In this document: positions 1 through 9,800 of the stretch, in pieces
Layout: each line of letters starts with the position of its first letter
Position numbering within the stretch: position 1 is the stretch's first letter
NCBI GenBank assembly: GCA_023433515.1
Contig: JAEZCN010000253.1
Coordinates: forward strand, 1 to 64,000
Reading direction: 5' to 3'
DNA length: 64,000 nucleotides
Origin: Pseudomonadota bacterium
GTDB lineage: Bacteria > Pseudomonadota > Gammaproteobacteria > Steroidobacterales > Steroidobacteraceae
Made by a program: the position numbers and the translations under genes
Notes under the pieces: model-generated
Told to the model about the DNA's origin: nothing
Databases searched by the model: none
What the model saw: only the letters and a program-made list of their open reading frames with translations

Positions 1-62
1 AATCAATCGTTTTTTGCGCCGGTCTGAATCTCGTCAACGGGCGCAATGAGAAGGGGGATTTC

Positions 63-1115
63 ATGATTGTTAGTTTCAAGAAAAGACTCATGCTTGCGGC
101 ACTGGTCGGCGGCGCCGGCCTGTTCGCATCGCAGGCGAACGCGCAATGTCTCACGAACAACGCGACCGGCACCCACGACGGCTACTACTTCTCCTTCTGG
201 AAGGACAGTGGCAACGTCACCTTCTGCAACCAGTCGGGCGGTCGGTACACATCGCAGTGGAGCAACATCAACAACTGGGTCGGCGGCAAGGGCTGGAACC
301 CGGGCGGCCGGCGCACGGTAAACTACTCCGGTTCGTTCAACCCGAACGGTAACTCGTACCTGACCCTGTACGGCTGGACCACCAATCCACTCGTCGAGTA
401 CTACATCGTCGACAGCTGGGGCTCCTGGCGTCCGCCGGGCGGCCAAGGCTACATGGGCACGGTGACGAGCGACGGCGGCACGTACGACATCTACCGCACG
501 CAGCGCGTGAACCAGCCGTCCATCATCGGCACGGCGACGTTCTACCAGTACTGGAGCGTGCGGCAGAGCAAGCGCGTGGGCGGCACGATCACGACGGGCA
601 ATCACTTCGACGCGTGGGCGTCTCGCGGCATGAACCTCGGCACGCATAACTACATGGTCATGGCGACCGAGGGATATCAGAGCAGCGGCAGCTCCGACAT
701 CACGGTGGGCGGCACGAGCAGCAGTTCTTCGTCCTCGAGCTCGAGCAGCTCTTCGTCCTCGAGCAGCAGCGGCGGCGGCACGAAGAGCTTCACGGTGCGT
801 GCACGTGGCAGCACGGGCGGCGAGTCGATCACGCTGCGCGTGAACAACCAGAACGTGCAGACGTGGACGCTCGGCACCGGCATGCAGAACTACACGGCGT
901 CGACTTCACTGAGTGGCGGCATCACGGTGGCGTTCACCAACGACAGCGGCAATCGCGACGTCCAGGTGGATTACATCGTCGTGAACGGGCAGACGCGGCA
1001 GTCCGAGCAGCAGAGCTACAACACCGGCCTCTATGCCAACGGCAGCTGCGGCGGCGGTGGCTACAGCGAGTGGATGCACTGCAACGGCGCGATCGGATAC
1101 GGAAACACTCCGTAA
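63..1115 (+). CDS. Secreted GH11 endo-1,4-beta-xylanase with C-terminal CBM60/CBM36-like module
   Basis: Hydrolyses internal beta-1,4 bonds of xylan outside the cell. The 350-aa protein has a signal peptide (residues 1-27, cleavage after ANA), a GH11 domain (about 30-215), a nearly pure serine linker (about 218-236) and a C-terminal beta-sandwich (about 241-350). The GH11 catalytic pair is visible: nucleophile E112 in PLVEYY and acid/base E203 in ATEGYQ. The C-terminal domain, with NDSGNRDVQVDYI and EWMHCNGAIGYG, resembles the calcium-dependent xylan-binding CBM60/CBM36 type; this subfamily call is from memory and less certain than GH11. An AAGGGGG ribosome site sits just before the ATG. The gene is monocistronic, with an intrinsic terminator directly downstream. 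No other xylan-degradation gene is in the window. Confidence 0.93.
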   Translation: MIVSFKKRLMLAALVGGAGLFASQANAQCLTNNATGTHDGYYFSFWKDSGNVTFCNQSGGRYTSQWSNINNWVGGKGWNPGGRRTVNYSGSFNPNGNSYLTLYGWTTNPLVEYYIVDSWGSWRPPGGQGYMGTVTSDGGTYDIYRTQRVNQPSIIGTATFYQYWSVRQSKRVGGTITTGNHFDAWASRGMNLGTHNYMVMATEGYQSSGSSDITVGGTSSSSSSSSSSSSSSSSSSGGGTKSFTVRARGSTGGESITLRVNNQNVQTWTLGTGMQNYTASTSLSGGITVAFTNDSGNRDVQVDYIVVNGQTRQSEQQSYNTGLYANGSCGGGGYSEWMHCNGAIGYGNTP

Positions 1116-1125
1116 CTCTCCCCTT

Positions 1126-1157
1126 GGGGGGTGGACTACGAGTCCACCCCCTTTTTT
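1126..1157 (+). terminator. Rho-independent terminator of the xylanase gene
   Basis: A perfect stem pairs GGGGGGTGGACT (1126-1137) with AGTCCACCCCCC (1141-1151 and neighbours) around an ACG loop. It is followed at once by a run of six T. It begins 11 bases after the xylanase stop codon and isolates that gene from the stress-protein gene that follows. Confidence 0.9.
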
Positions 1158-1205
1158 GGCCGCACGGCCAACGTGTAATCTCGCTGTTCCCACAGCGGGT
1201 GACAC

Positions 1206-1628
1206 ATGGCCAAGAAGAACATCCTCGTCCCGGTCGACGGATCCTCCAGCTCCCTGCGAGCGCTCGAGATCGCCGCGGACCGATATCGGCGCGGTGACTA
1301 CGACGAGCTGTTCGTGCTCAACGTGCAGCCCACCCTGCCGCCCAGCCGGTTCGTCACGCGGTCGATGATCGCGGAATTCACCGAGCGCCAGGCGGGAGAG
1401 GCACTCGAGCCCGCGCGCAAGGCGGCGAAGCGTCACGGCGTGAAGCCGCGGTTCCACCTCGAGAAAGGCGAGCCGGCCGAGACCATCGTGAAGTTCGCGC
1501 GGCGCCACGATTGCGACGAGATCGTCATGGGCACGCGCGGCCAGGGTCGAGTCAAGGGAATGCTGATGGGCTCCGTCGCGCTCAAGGTCGTGCACCTTTC
1601 GCGCGGGCCCGTCACGCTCGTGAAGTAG
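1206..1628 (+). CDS. Universal stress protein, UspA family, ATP-binding type
   Basis: A single-domain 140-aa cytoplasmic Usp protein, normal length for the family. It opens with the usual beta-strand (NILVPVDGS) and carries the nucleotide-binding signature G-2X-G-9X-G-S at G109, G112, G122 and S123, which places it in the ATP-binding group and not the UspA-proper group. Such proteins act as nucleotide-dependent stress modulators; the partner is unknown here. AGCGGG lies upstream of the ATG. The gene follows the xylanase terminator and converges on the 6-phosphogluconate dehydrogenase gene, so it is probably transcribed alone. Confidence 0.92.
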   Translation: MAKKNILVPVDGSSSSLRALEIAADRYRRGDYDELFVLNVQPTLPPSRFVTRSMIAEFTERQAGEALEPARKAAKRHGVKPRFHLEKGEPAETIVKFARRHDCDEIVMGTRGQGRVKGMLMGSVALKVVHLSRGPVTLVK

Positions 1629-1662
1629 TCAGTCCGGGTATCGCGGGCGCGCGGCCGGCGCG

Positions 1663-2592
1663 TTATTTCTTCTCTTCGTGACCGCCGAACTGCTTGCGCA
1701 TGGCCGACAACACGCGGCCTGCGAAGACGGCGTTGCCGCGCGACTCGAAGCGGCTGAACAACGCGGCGCTGATCACGGGCGCGGGAACCGCTTCCTCGAT
1801 CGCGGCCTCGACCGTCCACCGTCCCTCGCCCGAATCCTCGACATGACCCGAGAACTGCCCGAGGTCCGCGTCCTCGCGCAATGCCTTCGCGGTCAGATCG
1901 AGCAGCCAAGAAGTGATGACACTGCCGTGCCGCCAGAGCTCCGTGATCCGCGGCAGGTCGTACTCGTGACCGGGGGCCTGGTGCAGGATGTTGAGACCCT
2001 CGGCATACGCGGCCATGAGACCGTATTCGATGCCGTTGTGGACCATCTTCACGAAATGCCCGGCGCCGTGCGGGCCGCAGTGCAGGTAACCCCCCGACGC
2101 GGTTCCGCCTTCCGGTTGCGCATCGCCGCCGGGCGCGAGCGCGCCGAAGATGGGATCCAGCTGCCGCACGGGAACTTCCGGACCGCCGATCATCAGGCAG
2201 TAGCCGCGCTCGAGACCGGCGACCCCGCCGCTCGTCCCGACGTCCACGTATTCGATGCCGGACTTCGCGAGCGTCGCGCCACGGCGCGCGTCGTCGCGGT
2301 AGTAGGAGTTGCCGCCGTCGATCACGATGTCGCCGGCCTGCAGCAGGGGTGCAAGTTCATCGATGACGGAATCGACGACGTTCGCCGGCACCATGATCCA
2401 GATCGCGCGCGGCGGAGCGAGGGCCGCCACGAGCTCGCGCAGCGAGCCGGCGCCCTCGATGCCCGGCGCGGTCAGCGCCTTCACGGCCTCGGGCTTCGAA
2501 TCGTGGACGACGCAGCGGATGCCGGCGCGCGCCAGGCGGCGCGACATGTTCGAACCCATGCGGCCGAGGCCGATCACTCCGAGCGCTTTCAT
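1663..2592 (-). CDS. gnd: 6-phosphogluconate dehydrogenase (decarboxylating), short form
   Basis: Oxidatively decarboxylates 6-phosphogluconate to ribulose 5-phosphate in the pentose phosphate pathway. The 309-aa protein starts with a Rossmann motif (GLGRMGSNM), followed by DGGNSYYRDD, the substrate-binding GTSGGVAGLERG and the catalytic HFVKMVHNGIEYG (Lys and Asn). It is much shorter than the roughly 470-aa E. coli-type enzyme and matches the short subfamily, which is usually NAD-preferring; cofactor preference is inferred. The ATG overlaps the stop codon of the upstream orphan gene by 4 bases, so the two are probably translationally coupled. Confidence 0.93.
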   Translation of the reverse strand: MKALGVIGLGRMGSNMSRRLARAGIRCVVHDSKPEAVKALTAPGIEGAGSLRELVAALAPPRAIWIMVPANVVDSVIDELAPLLQAGDIVIDGGNSYYRDDARRGATLAKSGIEYVDVGTSGGVAGLERGYCLMIGGPEVPVRQLDPIFGALAPGGDAQPEGGTASGGYLHCGPHGAGHFVKMVHNGIEYGLMAAYAEGLNILHQAPGHEYDLPRITELWRHGSVITSWLLDLTAKALREDADLGQFSGHVEDSGEGRWTVEAAIEEAVPAPVISAALFSRFESRGNAVFAGRVLSAMRKQFGGHEEKK

Positions 2593-2963
2593 CTATAAGC
2601 CTCCACCATGGCCGCGAGCACGCGCAGGAAATCCTTCGACTGCGACAAGCCCGGTTTCGCGGATGCGAACGGCTCACGGTACCACGGCCAGCGGTACACG
2701 ACGCTGCGCTGCGGGCGATCTCCGCGCGACAGGATGAACTCGCGCGTGCTGAAGCCGCGGCGAATCGCGGTCGTGACCTTCTCGGACGCCACGGCATACA
2801 CCGCCCCGTCGACCAGCACGAACAGTCCCTGCCGGTAGTTAGGCTGCAGGTCGAAGCGCTCGCGCGTCGCGGCGAAATATGCCGCGAACACCGGACCCTT
2901 GGCGGAATCGATCTCCGCGCCGACGCCGAGCACGTGCGCGGGATTACGCGGCTCCGCCATCGG
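2589..2963 (-). CDS. Hypothetical protein upstream of and overlapping gnd
   Basis: I do not recognise a family. The frame is open from 3107 (172 aa), but the protein-like part begins at Met-49 (2963), followed by AEPRNPAHVLG, giving about 124 aa. Neither ATG has a good ribosome site, so the start is uncertain. The product is soluble, without signal peptide or membrane segment, and has short beta-rich stretches (GLFVLVDGAVYAVAS, RSVVYRWPWY) and a helical C-terminus. Its stop overlaps the gnd start by 4 bases. That tight coupling suggests a role linked to sugar-phosphate metabolism, but this is only context. Confidence 0.6.
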   Translation of the reverse strand, partial: PMAEPRNPAHVLGVGAEIDSAKGPVFAAYFAATRERFDLQPNYRQGLFVLVDGAVYAVASEKVTTAIRRGFSTREFILSRGDRPQRSVVYRWPWYREPFASAKPGLSQSKDFLRVLAAMVEAYR

Positions 2964-3196
2964 TTCGACCGTCGCGCGGGCGGCGACGATGGTGAGGCTG
3001 TAGAAGCCGCCGGAGCCCAATTTAGAACCACTGAAACCCTGGACGCACACACGCCCCGATTCGGGAAGTCGGCTGGTGTCGTTTACGAACATGGCCCGTG
3101 CATTCATCGGAATGAGGAGTAGTCAGGGTATCGGCGCGAATGGTTCCGCGGTGCGGCAGACTTTTCGCCCGGGTGCGGCCGACCGGGCGTGCTATT

Positions 3197-3678
3197 TTAA
3201 CTTCCTGCCACGCCGAGGGGACGTCCGAACCCGAACACTTCCGTTAACTCGTGCGTGAGACCTTCGATTCCGGCACGCACGATGTCGCCCGCGAACACGG
3301 CATACGTGATGACGTTGCCACCATGACAAAGCGCGTATGACACGCGGCTATCCCCCGTCGGCGATACCCCGATGTACGGCAAGCCATCCCGCGTCCGCGC
3401 GAACTGCCGGCCCATGCATGGGCAATGGGCGGCGCCTCCCGGTCGAACGGCCCGCGGTGCTTCGCGGCCAGTCTCGCCGCATGGCGCGGCAGCAGGACGT
3501 CGCGCGCGGCCGTGCTCGAAAACGGGACGTCTTCTCCACCGACGATCAATCTCCGGTCGGACGTGGTGCGCGGATATAGATAGGGCCGCGACTCCAGTTG
3601 CAGCGGATTCACCCGCGCGCCGGGCGCCGAGAGGAGGCACGGTACGCGAGCAGCAATCGCTCGCGGCCGTGTAGGCAC
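3197..3678 (-). pseudogene. Remnant of a DAO-family FAD-dependent oxidoreductase, truncated and frameshifted
   Basis: Two minus-strand frames together spell the C-terminal part of an FAD-dependent amine/amino-acid oxidoreductase. From 3678 one frame reads SRPYLYPRTTSDRRLIVGGED and continues to PPIAHAWAG. Near 3405 the reading moves to the next frame, FARTRDGLPYIG, then ALCHGGNVITYAVFAGDIVR, ending at the TAA at 3197. One missing base in the AWAG/FARTRDG junction explains the switch. The N-terminal FAD-binding two thirds are absent; upstream sequence to 3863 shows no further homology that I can see. The shift could be a sequencing error, but the missing N-terminus cannot. Confidence 0.78.
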
Positions 3679-3863
3679 TTTGCCGACGCGGTCGGTATCC
3701 CCCTTCCGCTGCTAACTACTTTGGCGAACCGCGGAGCGTGCGGCGTGCGCGAGCACCGGTCCGGAGCACGTCCGGCGATGTCGGATCATTCCGACAACGC
3801 GATGGCGCCTGCTGGCATGGCGTCAGCGGCGAAGGTTTCGCGTAATGCGGGTTCTCCACTTAC

Positions 3864-6800
3864 TTGGCGGACGGCGTTTTGCACCCAGATGTACGCGGCC
3901 TGGTCAATCGGCTTTCGTTCGGTCATCGCTGGAACGACGAGCACATCCTGCGCGAGGAAATCTTCAGCATCGAGCGGCTGGAGGAGCATGCGCGCAGTCT
4001 CGCCGCGGCCCAGAAGATCACCCGGCAACCCGGACTCGGCCGCTCGCTCGGCGCGCGACTGCGCAACAACGAAAAAGTGCTGCTCGCCGCATATCGCTCC
4101 ACCGCCAAGTCGGTGGACGAAGGCCGCAGCATCACGCCCGCCGCCGAGTGGGTGCTCGACAACTACCACGTCGTCGAGGAGCAGATCCGCGAGATCCGCG
4201 AGGATCTGCCCCCCGGCTTCTACCGGCAGCTGCCGAAGCTCGCCAACGGGCCGTTCGCGGGATTTCCGCGCGTTTTCGGACTGGCGTGGGCGTACATCGC
4301 GCACACCGACAGCCGTTTCGACCCGGAGACGCTGCGTCGTTTCGTGCGCGCCTACCAGGAAGTCGATCCGCTCACCATCGGCGAGTTGTGGGCGGTCGCC
4401 ATCACGCTGCGCATCGTGCTGGTCGAAAACCTGCGGCGCGTCGCGCAGCGCATCAGCACGAGCCGCGCCGCGCGCGAGGAAGCGGACGCGATCGCCGATC
4501 GGCTGCTGGGCGTCAACGGGCGACCCGTCGATCCAAACGCGCTGAATTCCTGGAAGAAGCGTGGCGCCCCGCTCGCGCCGGCCTTCGCCGTGCAACTGGT
4601 GCACCGGCTGCGCGACCAGGATCCGGCCGTGACGCCCGCGCTGGTCTGGCTCGAAGAACACCTGCAGCGACAGTCGCTCACACCCGAGCAGCTCGTCGCC
4701 GAGGAGCACCAGCGCCAGGGCGCATCGAACGTCACCGTCCGCAACATCATCACGAGCATGCGGCTCATGTCCGACGTGGACTGGGCCGAATTCTTCGAGA
4801 GCGTCAGCCTGGTCGACGACACGCTGGGCACCGCGAGCAATTTCGCCGATATGGACTTCGCGACCCGCAACCTCTATCGCGACGCGATCGAGGTGATGGG
4901 ACGCGGATCGAGCTACTCGGAACTGCAGATCGCGCACCAGGTGCTCGAGCTCGCGCGCAACGGCAGCGGCGAACGCGAACGCGACCCCGGCTTCTACCTG
5001 ATCGGCGAAGGGCGCGAGACCCTCGAACGTACGATCGGTTTTCGCGCGCGAATCCGGGACTGGCCGAGCCGCATCGCCTTCACGGCGGGCGCCGCGGACT
5101 ACGTCGCGGCGATCTGCTTCGTGAGCGCGCTGATCCTCGTGAGCGCGCTCGCGATCATGCAGCGGCTCGGCGTCGAAGGTCCCGTGCTGGCACTGCTCGG
5201 CGTGTTTGGAGCGATACCGGCGGTCGACATCGCGGTGGCGCTGGTGAATCGCGCGGTGACGCGCGGAGTCGGCGCGAGCCGCCTGCCCGGCCTCGCGCTG
5301 CGCGACGGCATTCCGGAAGAGCTGCGCACGCTGGTCGCGATGCCGGTGATGTTGTCGTCGCCCCGGTCGGTCGAAGAACACCTGCATCGTCTCGAGATCC
5401 ACTACCTCGCCTCGCCGGACGACCAGCTGCATTTCGCCCTGCTCTCGGACTGGGTCGACGCGGACACCGAACATCTGGCGAACGACGACGCCCTGCTGGA
5501 CATCGCGGTGCTCGGCATCGCGAGGCTCAATCGCCGATACGGCATGGCCGCCGGCGGTGAACGTTTCCTTCTATTGCATCGCAAGCGGGTGTGGTGCGAG
5601 AGCGAGCAGCGCTGGATGGGTTGGGAACGCAAGCGCGGCAAACTACAGGAGCTCAACCGGCTGCTGCGCGGCGCGACCGACACCACGTACGTCACGAGCA
5701 CGGGCAAGTCGCCCTGGGTACCGCAGGGCGTGCGCTACGTGCTCACGCTCGACGCCGACACGCGCGTGCCGCGCGAGGCGCCGCGCCGGCTCATCGGCAA
5801 GATGGCGCATCCACTCAATCGGCCGCGCTTCGACGCGCGGGCGGGCCGGGTGCTCGAAGGCTATGGGATCCTGCAGCCGCGCGTCGCGTTTTCGCTGCCG
5901 GTCAACGTCGAGGCGACACTCTTCCAGCGTGCCTTTTCGGGCGCGGCGGGTGTCGATCCGTACGCCGCCGCGGTCTCCGACGTCTACCAGGACCTCCTCG
6001 GCGAAGGCTCGTTCGCGGGCAAGGGCATCTACGACGTCGACGCGTTCGAGGCCGCGCTCGCCGACCGCGTGCCGTCGAGCACGCTGCTCTCGCACGATCT
6101 GTTCGAAGGCGTGTTCGCGCGTGCGGGTCTCGCCTCGGACGTCGAGGTCGTCGAGGAATTTCCCGCGCGTTTCGACGTCGCTTCGCTGCGCCAGCACCGT
6201 TGGGTGCGGGGCGACTGGCAGCTCCTGCCGTGGATATTCGGAAGGCGCGACATGGGCGCCGAAAAACATGCCCGCGGCGACCCGCGGCTGCCGTTGATCG
6301 GGTTGTGGAAAATGCTCGATAACCTGCGACGTTCGTTGTCGCCGCCGTCATGTGTTGCCGCGCTGCTCGTGGCGTGGACGTTGCCGGCGAACGCGGCGCT
6401 CGCATGGTGCGGCTTCATCGTGCTCGCGCTCGCGACGCCGACGTTGTTGCCCGTGTTCGCCGCGATCATCCCGCGCCGCTCGACGGTGACCTGGCTGAGT
6501 CACCTGCGCGCCCTCGCGCTCGATCTCGGACTCGCCATCGCGCAGACGGCCCTGCTCGTCACGACGCTCGCCTACCAGGCCTGGCTCATGTCCGACGCGA
6601 TCCTGCGGACGTTGTGGCGCATGTTCGTGAGCAAGCGCCACCTGCTCGAGTGGATACCGGCAGACCTGCTGTCGGGCGCCAGGGCCGACTTCGGCAGTTT
6701 TTACGTGCGCATGGGCCGTGGCGTCGTGCTGGCGGTCGTTCTGGCGGTGCTCACGATCGCGCTCAACGGCGGCAAACTACCCACCCTCGCGCTGCCCTTC

Positions 6801-9800
6801 CTGCTCGCGTGGCTCGCGGCCCCGTGGGTCGCGTGGCGCATCAGCCAGGTGCCGACGCATGCCGCGCGGAAGGAACTCTCGGCGCAGGAACAGCTCGAGC
6901 TGCGCCTCATCGCCCGGCGCACCTGGCGGTTCTTCGAGACCTTCGTGACGCTCGAGGATCACCACCTGCCACCCGACAACTTCCAGGAGGATCCGCACGC
7001 GGTGGTCGCGCACCGCACCTCGCCCACGAACATCGGGCTCTATCTTCTATCGACCGTCTCGGCCCACGACTTCGGCTGGTGCGGCCTGCGCGACGCGCTC
7101 GACCGCATCGAGGCGACGCTCGGCACGCTCGGGCGCATGCAGAAGCATCGCGGCCATTTGTACAACTGGTACGACACGCGCGACCTGCGCCCGCTCGATC
7201 CCGCGTACGTCTCGTCGGTCGACTCGGGCAATCTCGCCGCCCACCTGATCACGCTCGCCGGCGCGTTCCGCGAGTGGCAGAACCAGAAGCGGCCCGACGC
7301 CGCGAAGATCGCCGGACTGACCGATGCGCTCGACCTCGCCCGCCTCGCGTTGCGGGATTTTCGTTTCGTGCCCGGGCTGACGATCTCGCGCGGGCTGCTC
7401 GAAACCGCGTTCGCCGACGTCGAATCCGCGCTGCGTGGCGACTCGAGCATGGTCGATCCGACGCTCGACGACCTCGCGGCCGCCGCCGAGCGCGCCTCGA
7501 CGCTGGTCGACATGGTGCGCACGCTCGCGCACGACGCGCATCTCGATCGCGACCACGACCTCGTCTACTGGGTGGAAGCCATCCGCCGCACCATCGACAG
7601 CCGGCGCAGCGACCTGCTCGCGCGCGATCCGGCCGGGTACATCGTCGAACATCTCGAGGAACTCGCGAACAGGGCGCTCGAACTCGCGTTCGCGATGGAG
7701 TTCGACTTCCTGCTCGACCGACAGCGCAAGCTGCTGTCGATCGGCTACCGGGCGACCGACGGCACGCTCGACGAGAGCTGCTACGACCTGCTCGCATCCG
7801 AGGCGCGCCTTGCAAGTTTCGTCGCGATCGCCAAGGGCGACATTCCGGCGCGGCACTGGTTCCGGCTCGGGCGCACCGTGACCCCGATCGGCGCCGGCGC
7901 GGCGCTCGTTTCCTGGTCGGGCTCGATGTTCGAGTACCTGATGCCGGACCTGGTGCTGCGGGCACCGGTCGGTAGTTTGCTGTGGCAGACCAGCCGGCTC
8001 GTCGTGAAGCGGCAGATCCGGTACGGCGCCGAACTCGAGCTGCCCTGGGGCATCTCCGAATCGGCGTACAACGCGCGCGATCTCGAGCTCACCTACCAGT
8101 ACTCGAACTTCGGCGTGCCGGGGCTGGGCCTGAAGCGTGGCCTGTCGGAAAACAAGGTGATCGCGCCGTACGCGACCGGACTCGCGGCAATGATCGATGC
8201 CGGCGCGGCGCTCGAGAACTATCTCGATCTCGCCGGGATCGGCGCGCAAGGCGCCTATGGCTACTACGAGGCGCTGGACTTCACCCCGAGCCGCGTGCCC
8301 GAGGGTCAGACCTGCGCGCGCGTGCGCGCGTACATGGCGCATCACCAGGGCATGAGCATCGTGGCCATCGCGAACGCGTTGCTCGACGGGCGCATGCGCG
8401 AGCGCTTTCATTCCGACGTCGCCGTGCAGGCCACCGAACTACTGCTCCAGGAGCGCACGCCGCGCGACGTCTCCGTGGCGCACCCGCGCGCCGAGGAAGT
8501 CGGCACGGCGGCGCGTGTCGCGGATCTGCAGATGCCCGAGGTACGCCGCATCCGCACCCCGCACGAATCCGCGCCGCAGACTCACCTGCTGTCGAACGGC
8601 CGCTACTCGGTGATGATCACGGCCGCGGGCTCGGGATACAGCCGCTGGAACGACATTGCGGTAACGCGCTGGCGCGAGGACGCGACCCGCGACGACACGG
8701 GCAGCTACTTCCTGCTGCGCGACGTCGAGTCCGGCCGCGTGTGGTCCGCGGGTTTCCAGCCGCTCGCGACGCCACCGGACTCCTACGACGTGAGTTTCAC
8801 GGAGGACCGCGCCGAGATCATCCGCGGCGACGGAGACCTCGTGACTACGCTCGAGGTCCGTGTCTCGTCCGAGGACGACGCCGAAGTGCGGCGCGTTTCG
8901 ATCAGCAACGCCTCCGGCCGCGCGCGCGACGTGGAGATCACGTCTTGTTCGGAGATCGTGCTCGCCGCACAGGCGTCGGACGTCGCCCACCCGGCGTTCT
9001 CCAAACTATTCGTGCGTACGGAATTCGCCCCGCGGCATGGCGCACTCATCGCGACACGGCGGCGGCGCGCGCCGGACGAGCCGGAAGTGTGGGCTTCGCA
9101 CCACGCGGTGGCCGAAGGCGCCGTGATCGCGGGACCGGAGTACGAGACCGACCGGGCACGCTTCATCGGCCGCGGACGCGAGCTGCGCGATCCGCTCGCG
9201 ATCCTCGAGGGCCGCGCCCTTTCGGGCACGGTCGGCACCGTGCTCGACGCGGTGTTCGCGATGCGCTACCGGATCCGCGTGCCGGCCGGTGGCAGCGCGC
9301 GCATCAGCTTCTGGACCTGCATCTCGAACAGCCGCGCTCACCTGATCGACCTGCTCGACAAACACCGCGACCCGAGCGCGCACGTGCGCGCCGCGACGCT
9401 GGCCTGGACGCAGGCACAGGTGCAGTTGCGCCACCTCGGCATCGTTGCCTCGCAGGCGAACCTGTTCCAGCAACTCGCGGGCCGGATCCTGTACGCCGAT
9501 CCGATCGCGCGGCCGACGAGCGACCACATCCGGCGCGGCGCCGGCGGGCCGCACGGCCTGTGGGCGCAGGGCATTTCGGGCGATCTGCCCATCGTGCTGC
9601 TGCGGATCGAGGAAGCCGACGACCTGACCATCGTGCGCCAGCTCCTGCAGGCACACGAATACTGGTCGCTCAAGCGTCTCGCGGTCGACCTCGTGATCTT
9701 CAACGACCGCGCCGCCTCGTACGCGCAGGACCTGCAGGTGTCGCTGGAAACCCTGGTGCGCGTGTGCCAGGGCCATCCGCGCATCGCCGGCTCCGACACA

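Noticed and set aside
3598..4545. A plus-strand open frame running from the oxidoreductase remnant into the glucan synthase gene
   Set aside because: Composition is Arg/Ser biased and it overlaps the correct frame of ndvB for most of its length; no domain is visible.
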